Part shown: one piece after another, positions 8,302-17,100 of the stretch
How positions within the stretch are numbered: position 1 is the first letter of the stretch
How the letters are laid out: the number at the start of each line of letters is the position of its first letter
Assembly: GCF_014648855.1 (NCBI RefSeq)
Contig: NZ_BMRX01000027.1
Span: forward strand, 1 to 42,151
DNA from: Streptomyces parvulus
Lineage (GTDB): Bacteria > Actinomycetota > Actinomycetes > Streptomycetales > Streptomycetaceae
Length of the DNA: 42,151 bases
Direction: 5' to 3'
Made by a program: the position numbers and the translations under genes
Notes under the pieces: model-generated
Seen by the model: only the letters and a program-made list of their open reading frames with translations
Databases searched by the model: none
Told to the model about the DNA's origin: nothing

Positions 8302-8685
8302 TCAGTAGGAGACGAGAACCTTGTAGCTCAGAGCGGGGAGGGGCAGGGTCCCCCCGTGCAGCCCCGTGATGCGGCCTTCGAGGTGCGTGCAGCCCTCGCC
8401 CGAGTACACCTCGACCCAGGCGTACTTGAAGTTGGCGATCGAGTGCATCGGCTCCGGGAGCTCGATGCACTCCGACGGCGTTTTGGTGCCGGTGTCGGGG
8501 ATGGGAAAGACGTCGCCGGTGAAGACTCCGTCCGTGTAGTAGCCGGTGTAGAAGTTCGCCTGCCCCCAGGGGATCTCCGCGGCCGCGGCGGGTGTCGCCG
8601 TAGCGGCGCCCAGCAGGACCGCGGCGCCCGTCAGCGCCGCTCCCAGGACTCCCGCACGGCGCTTCGTGCCACTACGTGCCTTCAT
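8302..8685 (-). CDS. Small secreted protein of unknown function
   Basis: A 127-residue protein with a clear Sec signal peptide: Lys/Arg-rich start (MKARSGTKRR), hydrophobic core, and AXA cleavage around ATPAAAAE (residues 31-38). The mature part is about 90 residues, has two Cys (in SECIELP and GEGCTHLEG) that could form a disulfide, and is rich in Tyr and Trp. I do not recognise a family. ATG 8685 has AGGAG 5 nt upstream and is preferred over GTG 8691. A TACTTG-N6-CAA element lies 40 nt upstream, at almost the same distance as in the neighbouring SnoaL-like gene. The XRE regulator gene is immediately upstream on the same strand. Confidence 0.7.
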   Translation of the reverse strand: MKARSGTKRRAGVLGAALTGAAVLLGAATATPAAAAEIPWGQANFYTGYYTDGVFTGDVFPIPDTGTKTPSECIELPEPMHSIANFKYAWVEVYSGEGCTHLEGRITGLHGGTLPLPALSYKVLVSY

Positions 8686-8724
8686 GGCCACTCCTTGCGT
8701 GTCTCACATCTTTGAACCACTTGA

Positions 8725-8739
8725 TTGACACAACAAGTA
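8725..8739 (-). promoter_or_regulatory. TACTTG-N6-CAA element, site 2
   Basis: On the minus strand the sequence is TACTTGTTGTGTCAA followed by TCAAGT, so it also forms an ACTTG-N10-CAAGT inverted repeat (8719-8738). It overlaps the likely core promoter (TTGACT as -35, at about 8755) of the small secreted protein gene. The stretch is strikingly AT-rich for this genome. Confidence 0.6.
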
Positions 8740-8825
8740 TCTGTCGAGTAGTCAACTTTCGCAATAGCTCAGGGGGTTGCTCACTCTCTCAAGCCTGATG
8801 GACCGGTGATCCGTGCTCGGAGGGC

Positions 8826-9677
8826 TCACTCCGGCGACGTACGCCAGGAAGCGAGGATGAGCAGCTTGTCGTGCGCCTGCGTCCCTGACTCGGCCGACCA
8901 GACGACGAGGCGCTGATCGGCTCCCGTAGTGGGGACCAGGGCGTCCCAGTCCAGGGTCATCTCACCGACGACCGGATGACGCAGCCTCTGCACCCCCACA
9001 CCGCGGGCGGTGACGTGGCGAGCCGCCCACCAGGTACGGAAGTCGGGGTCCTGGACCGACAGCTGACCGACGAGGGCCAGCAACCGCGCATCGTGAGGAT
9101 CGCGGGCCGCCTCCGAGCACAGGTGTGCCACGCAGGCCCGGGCCACGACCTCCCAGTCGGTATACAGGTCCCTCACGGCCGGGTCGGTGAAGAGCAGGCG
9201 CAGAAAGTTCCGGTTCCTCTCCGGGATCTTGGAGAAGTCGGTGACCAGCGCCGCCGCGAGGGCGTTCCACGCGAGAACGTCCATGCGCCGGCCGAGAATC
9301 ATCGCCGGGCTGGTGTGCAGGTCCTCGAGAACACGGAGCAGTCGAGGCCGCGCCCGCTGCGCGGGCCGGCGGACGGGTTGCCCCGAGTCCCCGGCGTGTC
9401 CTGCCAGGGAGAACATGTGGGCACGTTGCTCATCATCGAGGTACAGCACCCGTGCCAATACGTCGAGGAGCGGCGCCGACGGGTGGATGCGGCCCTGCTC
9501 GAGGCGGGTGTACTGGTCCAAGCTGATCTGCGCCAGTTCCGCGACCTCCTCGCGCCGCAGGCCGGCGACCCGCCGACGGCCCCCGTCATCCGGCAGCCCG
9601 ACCGTCCCGGGACTGAGACCGGCCCGGCGGGCCTTGAGAAAGGCACCCAGTTCCGCGGGGCGTGCGCCGTTGTTCAT
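8826..9677 (-). CDS. XRE-family regulator with MmyB-like ligand-binding domain
   Basis: A 283-residue protein. Residues about 8-85 are an XRE helix-turn-helix; the LRREEVAELAQISLDQYTRLE region is typical, with the family hallmark GLRREE. Residues about 105-275 form the MmyB-like domain, with motifs such as DVLAWNALAAAL, FTDPAVRDLY and HPVVGEMTLDWDAL, which in this family binds a small, often fatty-acid-like ligand. I chose ATG 9677 (weak GGAA upstream) because the longer reading to 9722 adds an Arg-rich tail unlike the family. MmyB-like regulators often sit beside short-chain dehydrogenase genes. Here the immediate downstream neighbour is a small secreted protein. Confidence 0.88.
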   Translation of the reverse strand: MNNGARPAELGAFLKARRAGLSPGTVGLPDDGGRRRVAGLRREEVAELAQISLDQYTRLEQGRIHPSAPLLDVLARVLYLDDEQRAHMFSLAGHAGDSGQPVRRPAQRARPRLLRVLEDLHTSPAMILGRRMDVLAWNALAAALVTDFSKIPERNRNFLRLLFTDPAVRDLYTDWEVVARACVAHLCSEAARDPHDARLLALVGQLSVQDPDFRTWWAARHVTARGVGVQRLRHPVVGEMTLDWDALVPTTGADQRLVVWSAESGTQAHDKLLILASWRTSPE

Positions 9678-9784
9678 GATTTCCACTTTAACTCGGCATA
9701 AGCGGACCAAACGGTTACGCATACCCGCTCGTATCGGCTCCTCCCAGGTCTTCCACCGTCAGGGCGCGGCCGTACGAATCGGTG

Positions 9785-11200
9785 TCACGGGGCACAAAAC
9801 GGGGGCTGTCCGGACTGGCCCAAGTGCCGGAACTGCCGTGGCTCGGCGCTGTCCGATCCGAACTCATAGACGGTACCGCGCCGCGAACCGTGGAGCCCGT
9901 ACGGAACGAACGCGCCGCCCGGAGTCGTCTGCTTGGGTCAGCGAGTTGTTGTAGAAGACGTTCTGCGGACCCGAGGATCCGGACCACTTGATCGCCTTCG
10001 GGCCCGCCGCCCACCAGATCGGGTACCAGGTCCCCTCGTCGACCTCGCCTCCCTCGCCGCCGCAGTTGGCGGTGCAGCTGCCGGAACGGTGGTCGTACGG
10101 GGTTTTCACCGTGTTCTGCTCGAACAGGTTCCCGTGCTCCCAGCCACCGTGCAGGTTCAGGTCCGAGTCGAGTCGTTGCGGAAGGCGACGTTGTCGCTGG
10201 CCGACCGCTGGAAGGTGAAGTGGCGCAGGTTGCGGCCCAGGTTGTAGGCGTACAGAGACTGCCACACGCGGCTGCCGCGGAGGTAGCCGTTGGCGGTCAG
10301 GCCGCGTGCCCAGCTGTTGCGGCCCACTTGAAGACGATGCCGTGCATGGCGTATTCGGGCGCCATGTTGCTGTAGTGCTGGGGAACGGCTTGTCACCGAA
10401 CCGGGCCGAACCGTCGGACGTGTCGTCGACCGGCAGGTCCTGGCCCTGGCGGGTCGAGAAGCCGGGGTCGTCGGCGGCGGCGGGCAGCTTGACGCCGGAG
10501 GGCCAGTGCTGGTTCACGCTGCCTTCGAACAGGTCCTTGCGGTTGGCCGGAGCCACGGTCCAGTCGTCCTGGTAGCGCGTGGCCACCTCCCGCCTCCGCA
10601 CCCGGAACAGGCCGCGTGCAGGCCAGATCCAGCCACCGGAGCCTAAGTCGGGCGCGGTACCGGTCTTCATGGTGTCCTGGTCCCACCGCCCGTGGATCAG
10701 CGTGTCATAACGGGTGTTGGTGTCGGGCCGGAACACGAGCTTCGTGCCGCCGGTGCCGGAACCCTGGCCGCGGATGACCAGGAAGCTGGCGTCGACCTAC
10801 ATCTGGCAGGACACGTTGGGTGAGCAGCGAGCCTTGACGTCGTCGATCGCCTTCTGCAACCCCGTCGTGTCGTCGGCGCCGTCGTCCGCTTTCACCCCGA
10901 ACACGGAGTCGAGCTCGGCGGCGGTGACGATGCAGGACGCGTCGTCGGTCGTGCTGCCGCTGTTCACGCCGGGCAGCGGCTGGCCCGCCTGGTAGCCGAC
11001 GCGCGACCAGTCGGGCAGGCCAGGGGGGCGGGGCGACACGGTTTCCGGACGTGAGGTCTTGGCCGGTCCCTCCGGGCCCTGCCAGCAGTACGTTGTCGTC
11101 CTGCCAGTCCCCTGTGTCGTCGTCGGAGTCGGGGACGGGGTCGCCCGACAGATCGTGGGGGGTGAACAGCCACGTCTGTCGCTCAGGCCGGCGCGCGCAT
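9785..11200 (-). pseudogene. Broken gene for a secreted right-handed beta-helix (pectate-lyase-like) protein
   Basis: Coding-like sequence runs through all three minus frames. In order it reads: a Thr/Pro-rich linker then YCWQGPEGP and PDWSRVGYQAG; the beta-helix start FGVKADDGADDTTGLQKAID (positions 10920-10840); an in-frame TAG at 10797-10799; VIRGQGSGTGGTKLVFRPD; a shift near 10380 into HYSNMAPEYAMHGIVFKW; a shift near 10319 into RNSWARGLTANGYLRGSRV; a shift near 10168 into DLNLHGGWEHGNLFEQN; and a shift near 9920 into FVPYGLHGSRRGTVYEF, ending at TGA 9785-9787. The DDTxxLQKAID motif marks a pectate-lyase/phage-tailspike-type helix. Four frameshifts plus a stop make a functional product very unlikely, unless the assembly is poor here. 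Confidence 0.7.
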
Positions 11201-11370
11201 GAAGAGTGGTGAGGCCGGCGGGTTGCGGTTGAAGGCGGCCACCGTGTCGAACCGCCGGATGCCGTCGGTGTTTGACGCCCGCTCACACCCAGCGCCCCAC
11301 CGGCGTGCCTCACCTCCACTACGGGCTGACGACGAGGCCGGCCGCGTCCCCGCGACGGCGCCGACGCAGC

Positions 11371-11582
11371 ACGGAGCTCGCCGGGAGCGCCAGGCTCCAC
11401 CTCTCCCGGGTCTCGCTCGCCCTCACCCGTCTGGAGAAGAACGGGTGGTATGCCGGGAGCACGCCGCCGCGGACAGCGCGTTCTGCACGCCGTCCTCACC
11501 GGCCAGGGCCGCGTGGTGTTGGAGCAGACCGCCCGGGATCACGACCAGGCTGTACGCCGGACCCCGTTCGACCGGCTCCGGC
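11371..11582 (+). pseudogene. Decayed MarR-family regulator remnant
   Basis: Three plus-strand frames join into one MarR-like winged-helix stretch: ELAGSARLHLSRVSLALTRLEKNGW, broken at about 11450, then CREHAAADSAFCT, broken at about 11493, then VLTGQGRVVLEQTARDHDQA up to FDRL. The order (recognition helix with LTRLEKNGW, wing, then VLTxxGR) is that of MarR proteins. Both ends are missing. It lies between the broken beta-helix gene and an intact MarR gene. Confidence 0.6.
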
Positions 11583-11670
11583 ACTTTCGGTCGTCGAAGC
11601 CGACCGGTCGCATCCCGACTGACGGATCCCCCACCCGCCGCTACCGCAGGGGGCCCGCCGCAGCAACGCC

Positions 11671-12162
11671 TCAGGCCGTCCTCCGTGCCGCAACGGCCGC
11701 GTTGTGACGGGTGACGTTGACCGTGAGCCGGCGCACGAGTTCCTGGATCGTCGCGATCTCGTCCGGGGCGAGCCCCACGGCATCCCCGATAGCGGGCGGA
11801 ACGGTGGACAGGTGCCGGTGCAGCGCGAGACCCCGCTCGGTCAGCGCGATCTCCACGACCCGTTCGTCGTCGGCCCGGCGCTCCCGCTTGACCAGCCCGT
11901 TCGCCTCAAGGCGCTTGATCAGGGGGGTGACCGTGCCGTAGTCCAACTGCAGGACGGCGACGAGTTCCTTGACGGTCACGGTGCCGTGCTCACCGAGGGC
12001 GACCAGGACGAGGTACTGCGGATAAGTCAGCCCCAGTGGATCGAGCAGGGGGCGGTAGGCGCCGGTGATGGCGCGCGAGGCGGCGTACAGGGTGAAGCAG
12101 AGGTGCTGCTCCAGCACGGGAGGGGTGTGCGCCGGCTCGGGCGTGGTCGAGTCGTCGGTCAT
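11671..12162 (-). CDS. OhrR-like MarR family transcriptional regulator
   Basis: A 163-residue winged-helix protein. Cys22 in EQHLCFTLYAASRAI occupies the position of the peroxide-sensing Cys of OhrR proteins, and that motif is the family's best marker. DYGTVTPLIKRLEANGLVKRER is the recognition helix and wing entry, with the conserved ADDERVVEIALTERG after it. OhrR proteins repress until this Cys is oxidised by organic hydroperoxide. GAGGA lies 8 nt before the ATG. The divergent target is a secreted alpha/beta hydrolase rather than the classical ohr peroxidase. A near-perfect 16-bp palindrome sits in the shared promoter. Confidence 0.88.
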   Translation of the reverse strand: MTDDSTTPEPAHTPPVLEQHLCFTLYAASRAITGAYRPLLDPLGLTYPQYLVLVALGEHGTVTVKELVAVLQLDYGTVTPLIKRLEANGLVKRERRADDERVVEIALTERGLALHRHLSTVPPAIGDAVGLAPDEIATIQELVRRLTVNVTRHNAAVAARRTA

Positions 12163-12263
12163 CGTTGCGTCCTCTTCTCTCGGCCCGGCCCATCGGCACT
12201 TACGTGAGGGCGTTGCGGACAGGAGCCTCTCTTCCGGAGGCCACTATACACTCGCCTCCATTT

Positions 12264-12279
12264 AACTTGTGCACGAGTT
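12264..12279. promoter_or_regulatory. Candidate operator for the OhrR-like regulator
   Basis: AACTTGTGCACGAGTT is symmetric at 14 of 16 positions and lies in the AT-rich promoter region between the divergent MarR and hydrolase genes, about 100 nt from each start. MarR-family dimers bind palindromes of this size. Confidence 0.6.
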
Positions 12280-12365
12280 TATTGTGCGCTAGGTTCTTCC
12301 TGTCGCTCACGGCCTGCCGAAGCGCGACATCCACCTCCGTCACGTACACGCTCAAGGAGCCCCCG

Positions 12366-13217
12366 ATGAACGCCTCCGCCGTCGCCCGCCCCACCCGCAA
12401 GCGTGTCGCCGTCGCCGGCACCCTGGCGGCGGTCGCCGCCCTGACCTTGTCCGCCATGGCACCGGCGGGCGCGACGACGGCCGGGCACGACGCCGCGGTG
12501 CAGAAGCCGACGGTCGTGCTGGTCCACGGCGCCTTCGCCGACTCGTCCAGCTGGAACGGTGTGATCGAGCGCCTGAGGAAGGACGGCTATCCGGTGGTGG
12601 CTCCGGCCAACCCGCTGCGCGGTCTCAAGAGTGACGCGGACTACGTCAAGAGCTTCCTCAAGAGCGTCGAGGGTCCCGTCGTCCTGGCGGGCCACTCCTA
12701 CGGCGGCGCCGTGATCAGCGAGGCCGCCGCCGGCGAGCCCGACGTGGAGGCGCTGGTCTACATCGCCGCCTTCGCTCCCGAGAAGGGCGAGACCGCGCTG
12801 GGGCTCTCCAACAAATACCCGGGCAGTACCCTCGGGCCGACCCTGAACAGCGTGCCCTTCCCGCTGCCCGGCGGCGGCACCGGCCAGGACCTTTACATCA
12901 AGGCCGACAGCTTCCACCAGCAGTTTGCGGCCGACGTCCCCACCCGGGTCAGCGACCTGATGGCGGCCACGCAGCGCCCTGTGGCCGCCTCCGCTCTGGA
13001 GGAGCCGGCCGCCCACGCCGCCTGGAAGGACATTCCCTCGTGGAACCTGGTCACCACCCAGGACCTCAACATCCCCGCCGCCGCACAGCGCTTCATGGCG
13101 CGGCGGGCACACTCCCACACCACGGAGATCAAGGCTTCCCACGCCGTCACGGTCTCTCGCCCGGACGCGGCCGGCCGGGTGATCGAGCAGGCCGCGCGCG
13201 CCACCGCCGGCCACTGA
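12366..13217 (+). CDS. Secreted alpha/beta hydrolase
   Basis: A 283-residue protein with a signal peptide (RKRVAVAGTLAAVAAL then AMAPAGA, residues 11-36). The hydrolase fold begins at PTVVLVHGAFADSSSW. The triad is Ser111 in AGHSYGG, probable Asp233 in TTQDLNIP, and His259 in KASHAVTVS, all as expected for the EstC-like/pyrethroid-hydrolase-like group. AAGGAG lies 6 nt before ATG 12366, and the larger open frame upstream is not used. It is divergent from the OhrR-like MarR gene, so it is likely induced by hydroperoxide or related oxidative signals. The substrate is unknown. An ester or lipid-derived product is plausible. Confidence 0.85.
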   Translation: MNASAVARPTRKRVAVAGTLAAVAALTLSAMAPAGATTAGHDAAVQKPTVVLVHGAFADSSSWNGVIERLRKDGYPVVAPANPLRGLKSDADYVKSFLKSVEGPVVLAGHSYGGAVISEAAAGEPDVEALVYIAAFAPEKGETALGLSNKYPGSTLGPTLNSVPFPLPGGGTGQDLYIKADSFHQQFAADVPTRVSDLMAATQRPVAASALEEPAAHAAWKDIPSWNLVTTQDLNIPAAAQRFMARRAHSHTTEIKASHAVTVSRPDAAGRVIEQAARATAGH

Positions 13218-13282
13218 GGGCGGCGCGGGGACGCGGACCGGCTGACGGCCGATCGGCCCTGATCCGTAGCGCACGCCCGCGC

Positions 13283-13324
13283 GGCCTGGGCGGACCTCAA
13301 GCGGCCGGACGGTCCGCCCAGGCC
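13283..13324. terminator. Bidirectional terminator between hydrolase and FrnE-type gene
   Basis: GGCCTGGGCGGAC (13283-13295) and GTCCGCCCAGGCC (13312-13324) form a perfect 13-bp stem with a 16-nt loop. The stop codon of the minus-strand FrnE-type gene (13297-13299) lies in the loop, so its last codons form one arm. The convergent arrangement fits a shared terminator. Confidence 0.8.
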
Positions 13325-13941
13325 TGCTCCAGCGCCTGCGTGAACATGCTGGGCGACTGGACGCCACTCACCCCGTAGCGCCGGTCCATGACGAAGAAGG
13401 GCACACCGCCGGCGCCCAGCTCGGCGGCGAGCCGCTCGTCGGTGCGCACCTCCTCGGCGAAGGCGTCCGGATGATCGAGCACCTCCCGCACCTCCGCCTC
13501 CTCCAGTCCCGCGACCACAGCCAGGCCCACCAGCGTCTCCCTGTCGTAGATCGACGCCTCCTCCGCGAAGTTGACCCGGAAGGCGTGGTCCAGGAACTCG
13601 CCCCGAAGGCCGCGCGTGCCGGCGAAGTGGGAAAGCCGGTGCACGTCGAAGGTGTTGCCGAAGACACGTCCCCCGACGCGGAAGTCCAGCCCCACGGCGT
13701 TCGCCATCGCCGCGGCCTGCTCCTCCCGCGCGACCTGCTGTTCGCGGGTGCGGCCGTACTGGGCCGCGACCGCGTCGATGATCGGCACGGTGCCGTTCTC
13801 GGCATCGGGGTTGAGTTCGAAGGACCGGTGCACGACCTCCACCCTGTCGTGGTGCGCGAAGGCCGCAAGCCCTTCCCTGAAGTGCTTCCTGCCGACGTAG
13901 CACCACGGGCAGGCCACATCGGTCCACATCTCGACACGCAT
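13297..13941 (-). CDS. DsbA-family oxidoreductase, FrnE/2-hydroxychromene-2-carboxylate isomerase-like
   Basis: A 214-residue cytosolic thioredoxin-fold protein. The CPWC motif (Cys11, Cys14) follows MWTDVA, and FELNPDAENG near 43-52 and GVPFFVMDRRYGVSGVQSP near 177-195 (cis-Pro loop) are typical of FrnE proteins. These act in thiol-disulfide exchange, and related proteins support polyketide tailoring or oxidative tolerance. ATG 13941 has GGAGGA about 10 nt upstream. Two candidate regulatory palindromes precede it, one of them nearly identical to the site at the TetR/MFS junction. The stop codon lies within a terminator hairpin. Confidence 0.88.
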   Translation of the reverse strand: MRVEMWTDVACPWCYVGRKHFREGLAAFAHHDRVEVVHRSFELNPDAENGTVPIIDAVAAQYGRTREQQVAREEQAAAMANAVGLDFRVGGRVFGNTFDVHRLSHFAGTRGLRGEFLDHAFRVNFAEEASIYDRETLVGLAVVAGLEEAEVREVLDHPDAFAEEVRTDERLAAELGAGGVPFFVMDRRYGVSGVQSPSMFTQALEQAWADRPAA

Positions 13942-14044
13942 GATCGGTATCTCCTCCGGCCGGCGCGCGTGGATGCCGGCCTGCTCTGCCGCCCCGGCGA
14001 CGGCCCCATGGCCGCCCCTCACGGGCACCTGCTCCCCACGAGAG

Positions 14045-14062
14045 TAGACGACCGACCATCTT
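14045..14062. promoter_or_regulatory. Second copy of the candidate TetR operator
   Basis: It starts TAGACGACCGACC and matches 15 of 18 bases of the minus-strand reading of 4388-4405 (TATACGACCGACC...). It lies about 100 nt upstream of the FrnE-type start. This suggests the TetR protein encoded at 4414 also controls this gene. Confidence 0.5.
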
Positions 14063-14073
14063 GTAACAACATG
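14057..14073. promoter_or_regulatory. 17-bp palindrome upstream of the FrnE-type gene
   Basis: CAT-TTGT and ACAA-ATG arms are arranged as CATcTTGTaACAAcATG, symmetric at all but three positions (the centre and the two single-base separators). It overlaps the end of the TetR-type site. It may be bound by a second regulator or form part of one composite operator. Confidence 0.4.
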
Positions 14074-14165
14074 CCTGGTGAACGGCTCGTTGACGGGAGG
14101 ATCGGCATCGGAGGGCCGGGAGCTCTCGCCCCCGTCGCCCCGGCTCGGCCCGGCGCGGTCGGCCT

Positions 14166-17100
14166 CTACACGGAGCCGCGGTGGAGCCAGGCGCGCCTCA
14201 CGGTCTGCCGGACGCCGTTGCCCTCCGCGTCGCTCGCGCTGACCCGGAGCGTGACGAAGGCGTCCCGGTGCACGCCCGCGGGCCGCTCGATCACAGCGGT
14301 GAAGCGACCGTCGTGTCCCTGCCTCGCGGTTGGCGCCGCGTGCCAGGTGCGTCCGTCGTCGTACGACGCCTCGGCCTCGAGTGCGATCCGGCGCGGAGCG
14401 GCCATCCCGTCCTGCATCCGGACGTTCAGCCCCACGCCGTACTCACGACCACGGCCCACTTCGTTCCGTGCGCCGACCGGCACGTCGTAGTCGATCTGGA
14501 GGAGCGGAAGGAGAGCCGTCCCGTCCGGGCCACCGGAGTGGAACGTCCATGACGTGAGGGTGTCCGTACCGAAACTCCACTGGTCCGAGACGCGCTTCGT
14601 CGTCAGTTCCAGCCGGTATTCGGCCTCTCCAGCGGCAACCGGGAAGTCACCCCAGGCGCCGGTCTCGGAACGTGCGATCTGCCGTCCGTCGCGATACAGC
14701 AGCGCCGTGGCCTGGTCGTCGACTCCACCGAAGCCTCCGGTCTCCGCGAACGACCAGTGGCCGGCACCGGAGTCGTTGAACTCCGGTACACGAATCGCCA
14801 GGGTGTTGCCGTCCCGCACCGACGGCAGGTGTTCACCGCGCGGAATGGAGGGGCGCACCACCGATCCGAACCAACGCTCCGAGGCGCGACGACCGGGCTC
14901 GTAGGTGTGCGGATCGTCGTGCATGCCACCCTGCAACGCCTGATCGCTGTTCTCGAGCACCCGGTACTGCACGGCGTGCTGCCACTGCGTGCCGTCCCCG
15001 GCGCTGACGTACTCGATGCGTTCCCGCCCCACCGGTACGACACGGTTCCACTGGCCCCAGGCGGCGCTCTGATAGGGCCGCCAGGCGAAGCGCTGTTCGC
15101 TCGCCCACTCCGAGACGCCGGTGCGGTGGTAGGTGGCGCGGACCTCGGCGGTGTTGCGCTCCGAGACGATGTGAACGGGGTGCTCGGGGATGGATCCCTT
15201 CCACACGCCCATGACGTCGTAGAGGTACGGACTGCGCACCGTCCCGCTGAAGGCGAGCGTCACCGGTCTCTTCGCCATGCGCTTCAGCAGGGCTGCCCCG
15301 TCCGCCGAGGAGCTGCGCAGAAAGGGCAGGGCCATCCGGTCACCGGTCGGCCGCCATTCCGTCCATGCCGGGAAGCGGTCGGGCAGCACCAGCAGCACGG
15401 CCTTGGCTCCCGCGGATTCGGCTGCCCGCGCGAGTGCGAAGTTGTCGTACCCCCCGGAGCCGTCATCGCGCAGCACGGCCAGCTTTCCCCGCGTACGGCG
15501 GAAGTCCGGCATGCGTGCCGTGCCCGCGGCGGTGGCGGGCAGTCGCTCGCCGCGGTCGCCGAAGGCGGGGGAGAACGCCTCGTAGTACGGCTGGAACTCC
15601 GGCGAGTCGCCCGACGCCCTCGCCCGTAGCCGCGGCGCCGTCATCTGCGTGCGCAGGGAGAACTCGAAGATGCCGTCGCTGACCCGCGCGGTCGGGCTGG
15701 TGTAGAACCGGTCCCCGCCGAAGACCGTGGTGGTCTGGAAGAGGTTCTTCCCGTCGATCTGACGGTAGAAGGTGGGACTCATGACGCCGTAGCGCTCGGC
15801 GGGACGAGGTGTCCGGAAGCGGACCTCGGTGGCCTCGGCGGCGTTCAGTGTCACCGTGGTGTCCCCGGTGACCACCACTTCCGGGTCGACGACGTTGCCG
15901 ACCTCGGAGTACCCGTCCTGGGCGTAGTCGGTGAACTGGCCGCTGACGTAGTACGTTCCCTCCTCGACGAGGGCGACCCCGGCTTCGCGGTCCGTGTACT
16001 CCTCGAAGCCGTTCGCCCCGAAGACGGTTCCGAGCCAGCCCGGCACGACGCGACCGTCCCGGTCGCGGTAGACCACCTTCAGCCTGTGGAGGGGCGCACG
16101 CACCAGGAGGGAGACGGTGGTGTGCGCCAGGACGGTGCCGTCCGCCGACGCGGCCGTCAGGTAACCGTAGTAGTGGCCCCGCGCGGCGCGGTCGGGATCG
16201 GTGTGCAACCGCACCTCGCTCGTGGCGCCCGGGGCGATCCGGACCGTGGTCGAGTCGGGAGCGACCACTCCGTCGGCGAGGGCACGCCCACTGCCGGTGG
16301 CCATCTTCAGGGTGAGCGACAGGGTGAGCGTGCTGTCGCCGGTGTTCGTGTAGCGGACGACGGCCGGGCCCTGTCCCCGAGCGCCGCCCAACGTCACCGG
16401 GTCGAGGGCGAGGGTACCGGTGGCGGTGACCTCGCCGGTGGCGGCGGCCAGGTCGATGCGGCCACCGCCCTGGCCGCTCATGCCGGTGCCGGGCACTGTG
16501 GCGGCGGTGCTGATCAACGCGTCCTTCAGCTGCCGGGCGTTCCAAGCCGGGTGCTGCTGCGCCAGCAGTGCCGCTGCTCCGGCCACGTGCGGGGTGGCCA
16601 TGGAGGTCCCGGACATCGAGACGTAGTCGTCGTCGACCGGGTCTCCGAGGGTGGTGCCCTCCGCGCGTGCCGCGACGATGCCGACGCCCGGAGCCGTGAC
16701 GTCCGGTTTGACCGCTCCGTCGCCGTGACGCGGGCCGCGGCTCGAGAAGGGGGCGAGGGAGTCGTCTCGGTCCACGGCCCCGACGGTCAGTGCGGCGTCG
16801 GCCGCCCCCGGCGTGCCGAGAGTCGTCTCGCCGGGGCCCGTGTTGCCCGCCGCGACGACGAAGAGGGTGCCCGTCGAGGCGGTCAGGGAGTTGAGGGCCT
16901 GGCTCATCGGATCGGTGCCGTCGGCATGGCCGTCCGCGCCGAGACTCATGTTGACGACCTTGGCGTGGGCGTCGACCGCCCACTCCATGCCGTCGATGAT
17001 GCCGGACTCCGAGCCGTAGCCGTCGTCGCCCAGAACCTTGCCGATCAGCAGGTCGGCCTTCGGCGCCACACCTCGCCGGGTACCGCCGGACGCGGTGCCG

